Shown here: piece after piece, positions 1-8,803 of the stretch
Layout: the number at the start of each line of letters is the position of its first letter
Numbering within the stretch: the first letter of the stretch is position 1
NCBI RefSeq assembly: GCF_016464625.1
Contig: NZ_JAEAGO010000001.1
Location: 806,001-870,000 of the forward strand
DNA length: 64,000 nucleotides
From: Penaeicola halotolerans
GTDB lineage: Bacteria; Bacteroidota; Bacteroidia; Cytophagales; Cyclobacteriaceae
Reading direction: 5' to 3'
The notes under the pieces: generated by a model
What the model was told of the DNA's origin: nothing
Database searches by the model: none
Seen by the model: only the letters and a program-made list of their open reading frames with translations
Translations under genes and position numbers: made by a program

Positions 1-488
1 CGTCCCTCTCGCACTGATGGTTTCTATCTCAGCAAGCGTATCTCCGCTAAGAGAATTGTTGGCCATGGAGCCACGTGTATCTATTTTATCCAGCTTGATA
101 CCGTCCAAATTGAATTTGCTAAAAGCATTCCAGCTATATAGCATCAATTCTGGACCATTTCCGATCACGGTCATGGCATAGGCGTTTTCTGTGCTATTGG
201 GTCCATCGGTATCAAATTGAACCTGCCTTTCTAGTTTCATTTCATCTAGATTGATGATGCTTAGCTCATTCTTTTTCTGACTGAAATGCATCATCTGACG
301 CTTATCAGCAGTGATATCAGCCATATTGAGACCGTAACTCAGATCTATGAAGCTATCTCCAGTATCTACCATGAGGGTATCTCCCCAAACGAAACTAAAA
401 TTTGATGATTGATTTTCTGGGCTCTCCCCTGAACAGGCAGAAAACATCACAGAAGCAGTGAGTAAAAAGTAAAAGTATTTTTTCATGC
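1..488 (-). CDS. DUF4221-like lipoprotein, 3' part beyond window edge, start apparently frameshifted
   Basis: The minus strand is open from the window edge and encodes a lipoprotein: hydrophobic signal, then the lipobox VMFSAC-SGES. The acidic F-D-T-D-G-P-N-S stretch and a beta-propeller-like body resemble DUF4221 proteins and the gene at 1746-2915. Function is unknown; the mature protein would sit in the outer part of the envelope. The only good ATG (486-488) is followed by eight A residues (478-485 on the plus strand are T) and is out of frame with the signal peptide; one more A would give MKKKYFYFLLTASVMFSAC. It is therefore either a homopolymer error, a real frameshift, or slippage. Confidence 0.6.
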
Positions 489-562
489 GCTTTTTTTATT
501 TAAAAGTAAGCGAATGAATCCTGCTAAAGAAATAAAAAACCTTAAAAAATGTTAATTCTAAT

Positions 563-1639
563 TTATTGAATAGTGGACTTTAAAGTCACTGTCAGTGTCG
601 GCATCTGTGGATCATTGGTGAAAAAAGTGATAAACTTATGGTCTATACCAAAGCGATCTTTAGGATCAAAACTGATACTAATCACGATTTCTTCCCCAGG
701 CTGCAAAACGTCTAAAGTGGGTGAAACGGTCACACAGACACAGTTGGTCTCTACTTTTCTGAAAAGCAGATTCTGCTTCCCATCATTTTTCAGTGTAAGT
801 GATTTAGTGACTACCTGATCAGCCGAGATGTTGCCTAGTTCGATTTCTAGAGCACTCACTTTGAGTTTGGGAGCTATAGCCAGTTCTTTTTTAGAAAGAG
901 GGGAAAAATACTCATTGATATACGCTACAAGTGGCCATTGATAATATTCTCCTGCATCAGGCGAAGTCTTAAAACTAATCAGGTCTTGCTGAAAGCCAAG
1001 CTCTCCCTTTTTAGCCCCATCATAAGCCACCGTCATAAATCCCCTACTCTTTGGTGCTAGCTTCGTAGGCGTAAAAGACACGGCCACATGAGACGGGAAA
1101 TTAACACTTGTATAGTCGATAGCCAAAGAATCCTCAGAAGCATTGTACACTTCGATATTTTTAGTAGTTCGGCTATTGTTTATAACTTGACCTAGCTCTA
1201 TCGTTTTCTGCCTTACTCTCAAAAAGCCAATTTGTATAGGATAATAGCGCTCAACATTGACTGGCATGGCTAAGACTTGCCCTGTGATAAATAAGGTGTC
1301 TGCTTGAGCGCTAGTGCTATTTTTTACTAGGATCATTTTAGAGAATTCACCTGGGCGATTGTGCGGATCAAAAGTCACTTGTACTTTGCCTTGAGCATCG
1401 ATAGACACAGAGTCTTGGGTAAACTCGCCTGTAGTACAACCGCAATCAGCGATGATCTCTGTTATTTTTAGTTTCTCACTGCCCTTATTAGTAAAGGTAA
1501 AATCAACAGCTACTAAACCATTTTCCTCCAAGATCATTCCCAAATCAGCTGTTTGCTTATCCCATTGAAGGATGCTTTGAGCTGATGTAGTGAAGTAAAG
1601 AAGAGAACTAATGACTGCGAGTAGGATAATACGAAACAT
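563..1639 (-). CDS. Secreted protein with two DUF1573 (ASPM/Hydin-like) domains
   Basis: A 358-residue protein with an N-terminal signal peptide ending near TSAQS. Two immunoglobulin-like DUF1573 repeats are visible: one near residues 40-125 (F-T-F-T-N-K-G then I-A-D-C-G-C-T) and one near 265-355 (L-T-L-K-N-D-G then T-N-C-V-C-V-T), each with the characteristic central C-x-C after a beta strand. The middle is probably another beta-sandwich of the same kind. DUF1573 proteins are abundant exported proteins in Bacteroidota with no settled biochemical role, probably adhesion or scaffolding. Monocistronic or last of a minus-strand group; about 100 bases separate it from the next lipoprotein. Confidence 0.85.
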   Translation of the reverse strand: MFRIILLAVISSLLYFTTSAQSILQWDKQTADLGMILEENGLVAVDFTFTNKGSEKLKITEIIADCGCTTGEFTQDSVSIDAQGKVQVTFDPHNRPGEFSKMILVKNSTSAQADTLFITGQVLAMPVNVERYYPIQIGFLRVRQKTIELGQVINNSRTTKNIEVYNASEDSLAIDYTSVNFPSHVAVSFTPTKLAPKSRGFMTVAYDGAKKGELGFQQDLISFKTSPDAGEYYQWPLVAYINEYFSPLSKKELAIAPKLKVSALEIELGNISADQVVTKSLTLKNDGKQNLLFRKVETNCVCVTVSPTLDVLQPGEEIVISISFDPKDRFGIDHKFITFFTNDPQMPTLTVTLKSTIQ

Positions 1640-1745
1640 AGTAGCAAACGAGTTTGAAACAAAGTTAAAGAATTAATCCCGTGCCGCTATGTCTTTGAGA
1701 TAAATCATTGTTTGAGAAAATATACAATATTGAAGATTAGCAAGC

Positions 1746-2915
1746 TTACAGATTGAAACGGACAAAAGTAATGTCATCTTCTACTGGCTGTGACTTCAAC
1801 TGGAAGAGCAAACCCTCTGGAACGACTATCGGCTGTAGATAGTAAGCCTCTGGGATTCTATAAATACCCTGAAGGTTCAACTCTTCATCTAAAACAAGCA
1901 GTGTGCCCTCTGGCGACTTCAGTGTCGAAGGCTCCAGTGGATTGCCATCACTCAGTCCAGAAGACTGATTGACCAAATAAAACTGCTTTCTGTAGGGATC
2001 ATGGAGCAAAGGCAAAAAGCGTGGAGCAAGTTTTTCATAATTTCTTATACCTCTCGCACGAAGTACTTCAATACCATCTAAAGAAAGTGCAGCAGGTTGA
2101 TCAAAGCTTATCTGATCAGAAAAAGCATACTTACGCTGCAAGGTTCCCTTTTGGTCATAGACATAGACCGTATCGGTAAAAGGATAATTGACATAAATCT
2201 CTGAACCCACCGTAAGCAATGAAGGTGATACCAAATACGGATAACGCGTCCCAAAATCACCCTGAGCAGCAGATGGAAATCTTACAGGCAAAGTATCTGC
2301 CTTTTGTTGGGTTACATCATACTGCAAAAGATGAGGATAATCCAAAAAACCTGCCGTAGTCTCATACATTTCTGGAAATATATTGATTAGAGCAGTTTTT
2401 GAATCAGTGAAAACTATTTCACTTTCAGGAAATAAACCTGAGTCCTCTCCGGGAGCATAAAAACCAAAGGTTTGCTCAGGAGATATAGCATAGCTTGAGA
2501 GTAAAAATCGATGATTTATTTTTAAGCTAAAGTCATCCGACATTTCCCCTTGATACAAAGCAAAAACGGTATTGACATAGATATCATCTCCATTTAGTCC
2601 AAAGCCTACAATCATACTTTGAAGAGCAAAACTACCTTCAATCTCTGGATAAAGCGTGAAACTCTCATAATCTCCTGTAGCTATAAAGTCAAGTACATTT
2701 CTTCTATTGTCAAGCTCTACTAAATAGCTCTTCTCACGAAATACATGATGTGTCAAACCTGAACCATAGTAATTGAGGTTAACAGCATCATAAGTTACAG
2801 TATCTCTATTTTGAAAAGCCTTCAATAAATCCTCAGATGCAATAGTGCTATTATTTTCTTGACAACTGATTTGAAAAACTGCAATGAGAGTAAAAAAGAA
2901 ACTGAGTGATTTCAT
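1746..2915 (-). CDS. DUF4221-like lipoprotein
   Basis: A 389-residue protein starting with a lipoprotein signal (FQISC-QEN), so probably anchored by a lipidated Cys near residue 18. The body is rich in beta strands with repeated aromatic-acidic turns, suggesting a beta-propeller; a C-terminal R-A-R-G-I-R motif resembles I-S-A-R-G-T at the end of the fragment at 1-488, so the two are probably paralogues. Family assignment to DUF4221 is from overall look, not a search. These are uncharacterised Bacteroidota lipoproteins, some of which resemble 6-bladed propellers with a metal or ligand site. Function unknown. Confidence 0.6.
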   Translation of the reverse strand: MKSLSFFFTLIAVFQISCQENNSTIASEDLLKAFQNRDTVTYDAVNLNYYGSGLTHHVFREKSYLVELDNRRNVLDFIATGDYESFTLYPEIEGSFALQSMIVGFGLNGDDIYVNTVFALYQGEMSDDFSLKINHRFLLSSYAISPEQTFGFYAPGEDSGLFPESEIVFTDSKTALINIFPEMYETTAGFLDYPHLLQYDVTQQKADTLPVRFPSAAQGDFGTRYPYLVSPSLLTVGSEIYVNYPFTDTVYVYDQKGTLQRKYAFSDQISFDQPAALSLDGIEVLRARGIRNYEKLAPRFLPLLHDPYRKQFYLVNQSSGLSDGNPLEPSTLKSPEGTLLVLDEELNLQGIYRIPEAYYLQPIVVPEGLLFQLKSQPVEDDITFVRFNL

Positions 2916-2948
2916 TGATAAAATGTCTAGTTCCTTAAAACTAACATA

Positions 2949-4202
2949 TTAATTTGAAACGTACTGCATCAATAAACCACAAATATATGCTCCATAAGTA
3001 CCAACCGCATAGCCTAAAACTGCCAGTAAGACACCCACTGGAGCCAAAGAAGGATTGAAAGCAGAGGCTACAATCGGTGCAGAGGCCGCTCCGCCTACAT
3101 TGGCTTGAGAGCCTACTGCCACATAGAAGAAAGGTGCTTTGATCAACCAAGCGACCAATAGCATAATGCTCACATGCACTAGCATCCATGTCAATCCAAT
3201 CAAGAAAAACTGCGGCTGCTCAAAGATTGCTGTCACGTCCATCATCGTACCGATAGTAGCTACCAAGACGTAAAGCATCGCTGAACCCAACCTAGACGCG
3301 CCAGCTCCTTCAAGTTGCTTGTATTTAGTGAATGAAAGCAATAGTCCACCAGTAGTCGCGATCACTACGATCCAAAAGAAGCCACTAGTCAAAGAGTATT
3401 TTTCTAATGCAGGATAATTTTCCCCTATCCACGGAGCGATATAGTCGGCCAAGAAATGTGACAAACCAGTGATCCCAAAGCCTATTCCTAGAATTTTCAT
3501 CGTATCAGCCATATTGGGGATACGCATGATGCCAGCTCTGTATTGCTCTACTTTATCTTGAAGCTCATCGATCGCAGAAGCATCAGCTTTGAAAGCTTTA
3601 TCTACTTTAGCTGCTCGACCTGTGAAAAAGAGTAAAACTGCCATCCAGATATTAGCTACTATGACATCTACAGCGATCATTGTACTAAAAAGCGATGGAC
3701 TCGCACCAAATACCTCCAACATAGCTGCTTGATTAGCGCCACCACCTATCCAGCTTCCTGCTATCGTAGCCATTCCTCTCCAGACTTCGTCAGGCCCTGC
3801 ACCATTGAATATCTCAGGCATGACACCTGAGAGCAGTAGAATTGCTATCGGCCCACCCAACATGATCCCAACAGTCCCACTTATGAACATGATCAAGGCT
3901 TTTGGACCTAACTTAAGGATCGCCTTGATATCTATACTCAGCGTGAGCAATACCAAACTCGCTGGCAAAAGATAGCGAGAAGCCATGCTATATAGCTGAC
4001 TTTGCTCACCTGAAATGATCCCTAGAGAATTGAATATCGAAGGGATAAAATAACAAAGCAAAACAGAAGGCACTATACCATAAAACTTTTTCCAAAAGCC
4101 ATGTTGCTTACTCGATGTATGAAAAACAAAAGCTAGTATGAGCATCAGCAATCCTAAAACGACTGCATCATTGGTGATAAAAGGAGTTTGATCTTCTGTC
4201 AT
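2949..4202 (-). CDS. DUF819 family integral membrane protein
   Basis: A 417-residue hydrophobic protein with about ten or eleven membrane segments. Glycine-rich helices (M-F-I-S-G-T-V-G-I-M-L-G-G-P, G-S-W-I-G-G-G-A-N-Q-A-A, V-G-S-Q-A-N-V-G-G-A-A-S-A-P) are typical of DUF819/YjcL proteins, which look like sodium-coupled carboxylate or ion transporters; the substrate is unknown. I chose the ATG at 4202 (MTEDQTPFITNDAVVLGLL), which fits family starts. A GTG at 4262 gives a 20-residue extension and a 4-base GTGA overlap with the Nudix gene, so translational coupling from that start cannot be excluded. Same strand and direction as the Nudix gene, so probably cotranscribed. Confidence 0.85.
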   Translation of the reverse strand: MTEDQTPFITNDAVVLGLLMLILAFVFHTSSKQHGFWKKFYGIVPSVLLCYFIPSIFNSLGIISGEQSQLYSMASRYLLPASLVLLTLSIDIKAILKLGPKALIMFISGTVGIMLGGPIAILLLSGVMPEIFNGAGPDEVWRGMATIAGSWIGGGANQAAMLEVFGASPSLFSTMIAVDVIVANIWMAVLLFFTGRAAKVDKAFKADASAIDELQDKVEQYRAGIMRIPNMADTMKILGIGFGITGLSHFLADYIAPWIGENYPALEKYSLTSGFFWIVVIATTGGLLLSFTKYKQLEGAGASRLGSAMLYVLVATIGTMMDVTAIFEQPQFFLIGLTWMLVHVSIMLLVAWLIKAPFFYVAVGSQANVGGAASAPIVASAFNPSLAPVGVLLAVLGYAVGTYGAYICGLLMQYVSN

Positions 4203-4258
4203 GATGATAGGCTTGTTTCTTGCATAAATAGTGATTTTGTCTTTAAAACTGAGAAAAA

Positions 4259-4888
4259 TCACTCAAATTCTTCCCAAGCAGTCACTAGCTCACTCAAAAT
4301 CATCGCTGTAGCTCCCCAGACGACTTCTTCCTCGATGTCATAAAATGGGGAGTCTATCTGGTACTGATGGCTAATCGTCATACGTTTTTCTTTGCGATAG
4401 TTTGGATCTAGTAGTCGCTCGAAAGGAGTCAAAAGTATACGTGCTACTTCATAGCTGTCAGGCTTGAAATTGGGCTTCTCTGACATGATCCCCACCACTG
4501 GAAGCACCACAAAATCACTCGCAGGAATGTACAATTGACTCATTTGACCCAGCACTTCTACCTGACTTCTATCTATACCAATCTCCTCCTCAGCCTCTCT
4601 CAAAGCCGTATCTATCAGATTTTCATCACCTTCTTCCAGTTTACCTCCAGGCAGGCTCACTTGTCCTCCATGAGCACCCTCATAACTTGGCCTCTTGATC
4701 AGTGGTAAGTAAAATTCACCTTGATCAGGATAGAATAGTATCAAGACTGCCCCTTCACGAGCATTAGGCCTTTGTTTGAATTGAAATCTACTTTCATTGA
4801 CAGGCCGTGGAGACATCTTTATCTGACCTCTACTCCCGGGAAGTGGCTGTTGTAGAAGTGCTCTTATTTTCCTTTCAAAATCTGACAT
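4259..4888 (-). CDS. Nudix hydrolase, CoA pyrophosphatase type
   Basis: A 209-residue protein. The Nudix box is complete: G-G-K-L-E-E-G-D-E-N then A-L-R-E-A-E-E-E-I-G-I near residues 95-117, fitting GX5EX7REUXEEXGU with the Mg2+-binding glutamates. The preceding H-G-G-Q-V-S-L-P-G-G, with L-I-K-R-P-S-Y-E-G-A-H upstream, matches the NudL/PCD1 subfamily that splits coenzyme A and its derivatives into phosphopantetheine and 3',5'-ADP. Cytoplasmic. It ends 57 bases before the chosen DUF819 start. Substrate is inferred from subfamily motif only. Confidence 0.85.
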   Translation of the reverse strand: MSDFERKIRALLQQPLPGSRGQIKMSPRPVNESRFQFKQRPNAREGAVLILFYPDQGEFYLPLIKRPSYEGAHGGQVSLPGGKLEEGDENLIDTALREAEEEIGIDRSQVEVLGQMSQLYIPASDFVVLPVVGIMSEKPNFKPDSYEVARILLTPFERLLDPNYRKEKRMTISHQYQIDSPFYDIEEEVVWGATAMILSELVTAWEEFE

Positions 4889-4893
4889 CTAGC

Positions 4894-5526
4894 TTATCTG
4901 ATGGGAAAATCTTTAAGTTTCTGAGTTAAAAAAGTTTGCTCAGGCTTTTCAAAAGCACTTGCATACTCATAGTACTGCATCTCTTGCTTCTGTAAGTCTA
5001 TGTGATAGATGATAGGTGTAAAACCCTCTTCATGCTCGAAGTATCCTCCTACTAAAAAAGTATCATTGCTCAGCCAAGTTACTGTCTCAAAAGCACCTGA
5101 AGGCCCCATAAAAAGCAATCTTTGGCGCATATTGGAAGCTAAATCAACCAAGGCTACTTCAGCATCTGGCTGGGTAGTGAGGAAAGCTGGCTGACCATTT
5201 TCTACTTCTTGCGCATAGCGATAGCTAAGAAAATCAATGTATCGACTACTATCAGGACTGTAAACAAATGTACTGGCAAGCATTTCTTCTTTAGCGGGGT
5301 AATGAGGCCATTCAAGGATGTCTAGTGAGTCCGTACGGATCAACTCAAATTGGTCTATAGAAAACTCCCCTAATTGCTGATTCCAAAATCCCTCCCACTC
5401 TGGCATGACGCGCAAATTGATAGCTGAGTTTGTTGATAAGTCTTCAACAGTTTCTTCTGGAGTCTTTGCCTCACAAGCTGATAGAATGATGATCGCTGTG
5501 AGCAGTTTATAAAAATGACATTTCAT
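4894..5526 (-). CDS. Uncharacterised lipoprotein
   Basis: A 210-residue protein starting MKCHFYKLLTAIIILSAC-EAK, a typical type II signal with the lipid-carrying Cys at residue 18. The frame is open to 5637, but the longer version would bury the signal peptide and run through a hairpin at 5562-5593, so 5526 is preferred. The mature part shows repeated aromatic and acidic positions (V-T-W-L-S-N-D-T-F-L-V-G-G-Y-F) suggesting a beta-rich fold, perhaps propeller blades. No family recognised. It lies 5 bases upstream of the Nudix gene, so the two probably share a transcript. Confidence 0.7.
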   Translation of the reverse strand: MKCHFYKLLTAIIILSACEAKTPEETVEDLSTNSAINLRVMPEWEGFWNQQLGEFSIDQFELIRTDSLDILEWPHYPAKEEMLASTFVYSPDSSRYIDFLSYRYAQEVENGQPAFLTTQPDAEVALVDLASNMRQRLLFMGPSGAFETVTWLSNDTFLVGGYFEHEEGFTPIIYHIDLQKQEMQYYEYASAFEKPEQTFLTQKLKDFPIR

Positions 5527-5561
5527 GTAAAGATCTTTTATCGAAGATAAGGAAAAATAAC

Positions 5562-5593
5562 AAAAAAAGGCTTGAACACTGTCCAAGCCTTTT
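5562..5593 (-). terminator. Intrinsic terminator-like hairpin inside the leader of the 4894-5526 lipoprotein
   Basis: AAGGCTTG (5567-5574), a 9-base loop, then CAAGCCTT (5584-5591). Read on the minus strand it is followed by a run of seven T (plus-strand A, 5562-5568, partly within the stem). It stands 36 bases before the start codon at 5526, so it could attenuate the lipoprotein-Nudix-DUF819 transcript or end an unannotated short minus-strand RNA from 5600-5770. Confidence 0.6.
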
Positions 5594-5630
5594 CCACCAA
5601 ATTTCAAACCTATTAAACCTATTTTGTGGC

Positions 5631-5648
5631 TATTCAATCGATTGAATA
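5631..5648. promoter_or_regulatory. 18-bp perfect palindrome between divergent genes, possible operator
   Basis: TATTCAATCGATTGAATA is a perfect inverted repeat in the spacer between the minus-strand lipoprotein and aceK. Its core CAATCGATTGAA also occurs at 42124-42135 between the POT transporter and pckA. An operator function is inferred. Confidence 0.45.
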
Positions 5649-5692
5649 ACTACATGCGAAAGTAAAACATAAATTCCAATAAATCCAAAAAT

Positions 5693-5700
5693 TACCTTTG
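5693..5700 (+). promoter_or_regulatory. Putative -7 box of aceK promoter
   Basis: TACCTTTG matches the Bacteroidota -7 consensus TAnnTTTG, 72 bases before the aceK ATG. No good TTG-type -33 element is at the expected spacing, so activation by a factor bound upstream (perhaps the palindrome at 5631) is possible. Confidence 0.35.
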
Positions 5701-5771
5701 AATAAGATTTATTTTGTTGTCTTTCAATTTGGAGACTTGCAGGCTAGCTTACAAAACTTGATATTGGCTCT

Positions 5772-7487
5772 ATGCATCATCAAATCTGTCAAGATATCTT
5801 AGGAGGTTTTGAATCCTATATAGAGCAATTTCAAATGTACACCAGATTAGCTCCTATTCATTTTAAAAATAGAGACTGGAATGGTATGCAATATATCGCT
5901 AGGTCTAGGATGAGATTGTACAAGGATATTGTAAAGAAAACGGCAGAAATCATTATATCCGAAAGCGAATCTTTGCGCCATGACCATGGTACTTGGATAT
6001 CAGTCAAAGAGGCATTTCGTCATTGCATCAGTGATCGTAAAGACAAAGAGATTGTAGAAACATTTTACAATTCGGTCTGTAGAAAAGTCCTCCCTAACAT
6101 AGCAGTAAGCGAATCCATCATGTTTGTACAAGAAGGATTTGACTCCTGTCCTATCTATGATGCTTCTCACCTATTTCATCACTATCCTGCGAGTATGTCT
6201 TTGGAGCAGATCATCCGCCAGATGATGGATGACTTCGCTTTTGACATTCCATTTATAGACAAAGAAGCGGACATTCAGCATCTGATAGAGACGGTGAAAA
6301 AAGTGATTCTATCAAGGTATCTACCCAATGAAGCCACACAGACACAGCTATTCAAATCTGTTTTCTATAGAAACAAAGCCGCTTATTTGATTGGCCGCAC
6401 CTTTCTGGGAGGCAAGTGGTTTCCTTTTATTATTCCAATTTTGCATAATGAGAAAGGGCTTTTTGTAGACACGCTTATATTTGACCCTAAGATCATGGGA
6501 ACGATTTTTAGCTACACGCGCTCTTATTTCTTGGTCGAAGTGGAGATTCCCTCTCAGTTTATTGCTTTCTTGAAGGCTGTCCTTCCCTACAAAGACATCC
6601 ATGAACTCTACAATGCCATTGGCTACAACAAGCATGGCAAAACAGAACTATACAGAGATTTCCTCAATCATCTGAGACAGTCAACTGATCAATTTGAAGT
6701 AGCAGCAGGTATCAAAGGCATGGTAATGACTGTTTTCACGCTGCCATCATATAATATGGTATTCAAGCTAATCAAGGATAACTTCGATCCACCTAAAACG
6801 GTCACAAGAGCGGAAGTAAAGAAAAGTTACAAGCTCGTTTCGCTACACGACAGAGTAGGTCGCATGGCAGACACGCATGAGTTTGAGTATTTCAAACTAC
6901 CAAGAGAACGCTTTACGGATGAGCTCATCGCTGAACTCAGGACAACAACTCCTAGTACGGTAGAAATCACAGATAGAGAAGTGATCTTTCAGCATCTATA
7001 CACGGAGCGAAGGATGATTCCACTCAATATATTTTTAGAAGAAGCAGATACAGAGGAAGCGCTCGCAGCAGTAGAAGAATATGGACTTTCCATCAAGCAG
7101 CTGGCTGCAGCTAATATTTTTCCTGGAGACATGCTGACCAAAAACTTTGGAGTGACTAGACAGCGAAGGGTTGTTTTCTATGATTATGATGAGATCGTCT
7201 TTTTGACCGATTGTAATTTCCGTTTTAAGCCAAAAGCGGAGACTTTTGAGCAGATCTATGCGCCAAGTCCATGGTATGAAATCGCGCCAAACGATGTGTT
7301 TCCAGAGGATTTTGAGCGATTTATGATTGGCAGAGAAGATTTGAAGTCTCACTTTAAGCAAGCTCATGGAGATCTCTTTGATCCAGCCTACTGGCAAGGA
7401 ATACAAAAGAGAATCTTAGAGGGTGAACTCGTACATGCTTATCCTTATCCTGAGAGCATTCGTTTTTATCCTGATAGAAAAGTATAG
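5772..7487 (+). CDS. aceK: Isocitrate dehydrogenase kinase/phosphatase
   Basis: AceK phosphorylates isocitrate dehydrogenase to inactivate it and removes the phosphate again, which directs isocitrate into the glyoxylate shunt during growth on acetate or fatty acids. The 571-residue length matches the family. The N-terminal helical regulatory domain spans about residues 1-300. The kinase-like part contains G-I-K-G-M-V-M-T-V-F-T-L-P-S-Y, the ATP-contacting F-K-L-I-K-D near 331-336, R-M-A-D-T-H-E-F near 363-370 (the Asp linked to phosphatase activity in E. coli), N-I-F-P-G-D-M near 448-454 and Y-D-Y-D near 470-473. No isocitrate lyase or malate synthase gene lies next to it here. AceK is best known in Proteobacteria. 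Confidence 0.95.
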   Translation: MHHQICQDILGGFESYIEQFQMYTRLAPIHFKNRDWNGMQYIARSRMRLYKDIVKKTAEIIISESESLRHDHGTWISVKEAFRHCISDRKDKEIVETFYNSVCRKVLPNIAVSESIMFVQEGFDSCPIYDASHLFHHYPASMSLEQIIRQMMDDFAFDIPFIDKEADIQHLIETVKKVILSRYLPNEATQTQLFKSVFYRNKAAYLIGRTFLGGKWFPFIIPILHNEKGLFVDTLIFDPKIMGTIFSYTRSYFLVEVEIPSQFIAFLKAVLPYKDIHELYNAIGYNKHGKTELYRDFLNHLRQSTDQFEVAAGIKGMVMTVFTLPSYNMVFKLIKDNFDPPKTVTRAEVKKSYKLVSLHDRVGRMADTHEFEYFKLPRERFTDELIAELRTTTPSTVEITDREVIFQHLYTERRMIPLNIFLEEADTEEALAAVEEYGLSIKQLAAANIFPGDMLTKNFGVTRQRRVVFYDYDEIVFLTDCNFRFKPKAETFEQIYAPSPWYEIAPNDVFPEDFERFMIGREDLKSHFKQAHGDLFDPAYWQGIQKRILEGELVHAYPYPESIRFYPDRKV

Positions 7488-7594
7488 TTTTGGTCTCACT
7501 TGTGTACCTTTGCTGAACTTATGTTTGGCTCAGGATTGTTGCTAGACAAATATTGAAACCTCACAGACCTTGACCCTGTGAAAATTTTCAAACC

Positions 7595-8803
7595 ATGACA
7601 AAGAAAAGAGTAGTAGTCGGCCTCTCTGGAGGTGTAGACAGCAGTGTAACAGCCTATTTGCTCCAGCAGCAAGGATACGAAGTCATAGGCATGTTTATGA
7701 AAAACTGGCATGATGAGTCAGTGACCATCTCCAACGAATGTCCTTGGATAGAGGATAGTACAGATGCCATGTTAGTAGCCGAAAAACTCGGCATCCCCTT
7801 TCAAGCTATAGATCTCAGTGAAGAATACCGCGAACGAATAGTTGACTACATGTTCGCTGAGTATGAAGCTGGACGTACACCAAATCCTGATATCCTTTGC
7901 AACAGAGAGATCAAGTTTGACATTTTTCTCAAGGCAGCCATGCGCCTCAAAGCTGACTTTGTCGCTACAGGACACTATTGCAGAAAAGAGCAAATAGAAA
8001 AGGACGGTCAAACCATCTATCAGTTGATGGCAGGAAAAGACAACAATAAAGACCAAAGCTACTTTCTCTGTCAGCTCAATCAAGAACAATTAGCTAAAGC
8101 GCTTTTTCCCATAGGACATCTTCAAAAAGCTGAAGTGAGAGCCATCGCTAAGGAAGCAGATCTCATCACTGCGGATAAAAAAGACAGCCAAGGACTGTGC
8201 TTTATAGGAAAAGTACGTCTTCCCGACTTCCTACAGCAACAGTTAAAACCTAAAAAAGGACAGATCATTCAAATACCAGAAACACTGGATAAATTCAAAG
8301 CTTATCAAGTACCTGCAGGTGTGGAGATAGAAAATCTGGAGGAAACTGAGCTTTCAGCCATTTGCACACCACTAAGCTATGACCCTACTGAAGGTAAGGT
8401 ATTAGGCGAGCATAATGGCGCACATTATTTCACGGTAGGTCAAAGAAAAGGGCTTCATGTAGGCGGAACGGGCAAACCTCTCTTTGTCATAGGCACTGAT
8501 ACTAAACTAAATGTTATCTACACAGGCTTGGGAGAAGATCACCCAGGACTCAATCGTTTTGGTTTATTTGTCCCTGAAAAAGACATACACTGGGTCAGAG
8601 AGGATCTAGCCCTAAAAAATGGTGAATTCGTCACCTATCAAGCACGAATCAGGTATAGACAACCGCTAAGTACTGCTACGCTAATTAAGCGAGATAAAGG
8701 GCTTTATGTCATATTTTCTACCCCACAGAAAGGCATCGCCTCAGGTCAGTTTGTGGCATGGTACGCAGGTGAGGAATTAATAGGTTCAGGAACGATATAC
8801 TAA
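7595..8803 (+). CDS. mnmA: tRNA-specific 2-thiouridylase
   Basis: MnmA adenylates and thiolates U34 of tRNA-Lys, -Glu and -Gln. The 402-residue protein has the PP-loop ATP motif S-G-G-V-D-S-S at residues 9-15, the catalytic Cys102 in N-P-D-I-L-C-N and the partner Cys202 in G-L-C-F-I-G, followed by the central and C-terminal beta-barrel domains ([10 protein letters not shown]). Length is somewhat above the usual 360-370 because of an insert near residues 225-260. The stop codon overlaps the start of truC by one base (TAATG), so the two tRNA-modification genes are translationally linked. A TAnnTTTG box (TACCTTTG, 7505-7512) lies 82 bases upstream. Confidence 0.95.
   Translation: MTKKRVVVGLSGGVDSSVTAYLLQQQGYEVIGMFMKNWHDESVTISNECPWIEDSTDAMLVAEKLGIPFQAIDLSEEYRERIVDYMFAEYEAGRTPNPDILCNREIKFDIFLKAAMRLKADFVATGHYCRKEQIEKDGQTIYQLMAGKDNNKDQSYFLCQLNQEQLAKALFPIGHLQKAEVRAIAKEADLITADKKDSQGLCFIGKVRLPDFLQQQLKPKKGQIIQIPETLDKFKAYQVPAGVEIENLEETELSAICTPLSYDPTEGKVLGEHNGAHYFTVGQRKGLHVGGTGKPLFVIGTDTKLNVIYTGLGEDHPGLNRFGLFVPEKDIHWVREDLALKNGEFVTYQARIRYRQPLSTATLIKRDKGLYVIFSTPQKGIASGQFVAWYAGEELIGSGTIY

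Noticed and set aside
2941-3189. 82-aa minus-strand ORF
   Set aside because: It lies in another frame inside the DUF819 gene and is a Cys/Ser-rich shadow without any domain.
4203-4262. GTG start giving the DUF819 protein 20 more residues
   Set aside because: The four-base GTGA overlap is attractive, but the extension is charged and unlike the family, and ATG 4202 fits better. Kept as an alternative only.
5527-5637. N-terminal extension of the 4894-5526 lipoprotein
   Set aside because: It would bury the lipoprotein signal peptide and run through a terminator-like hairpin.
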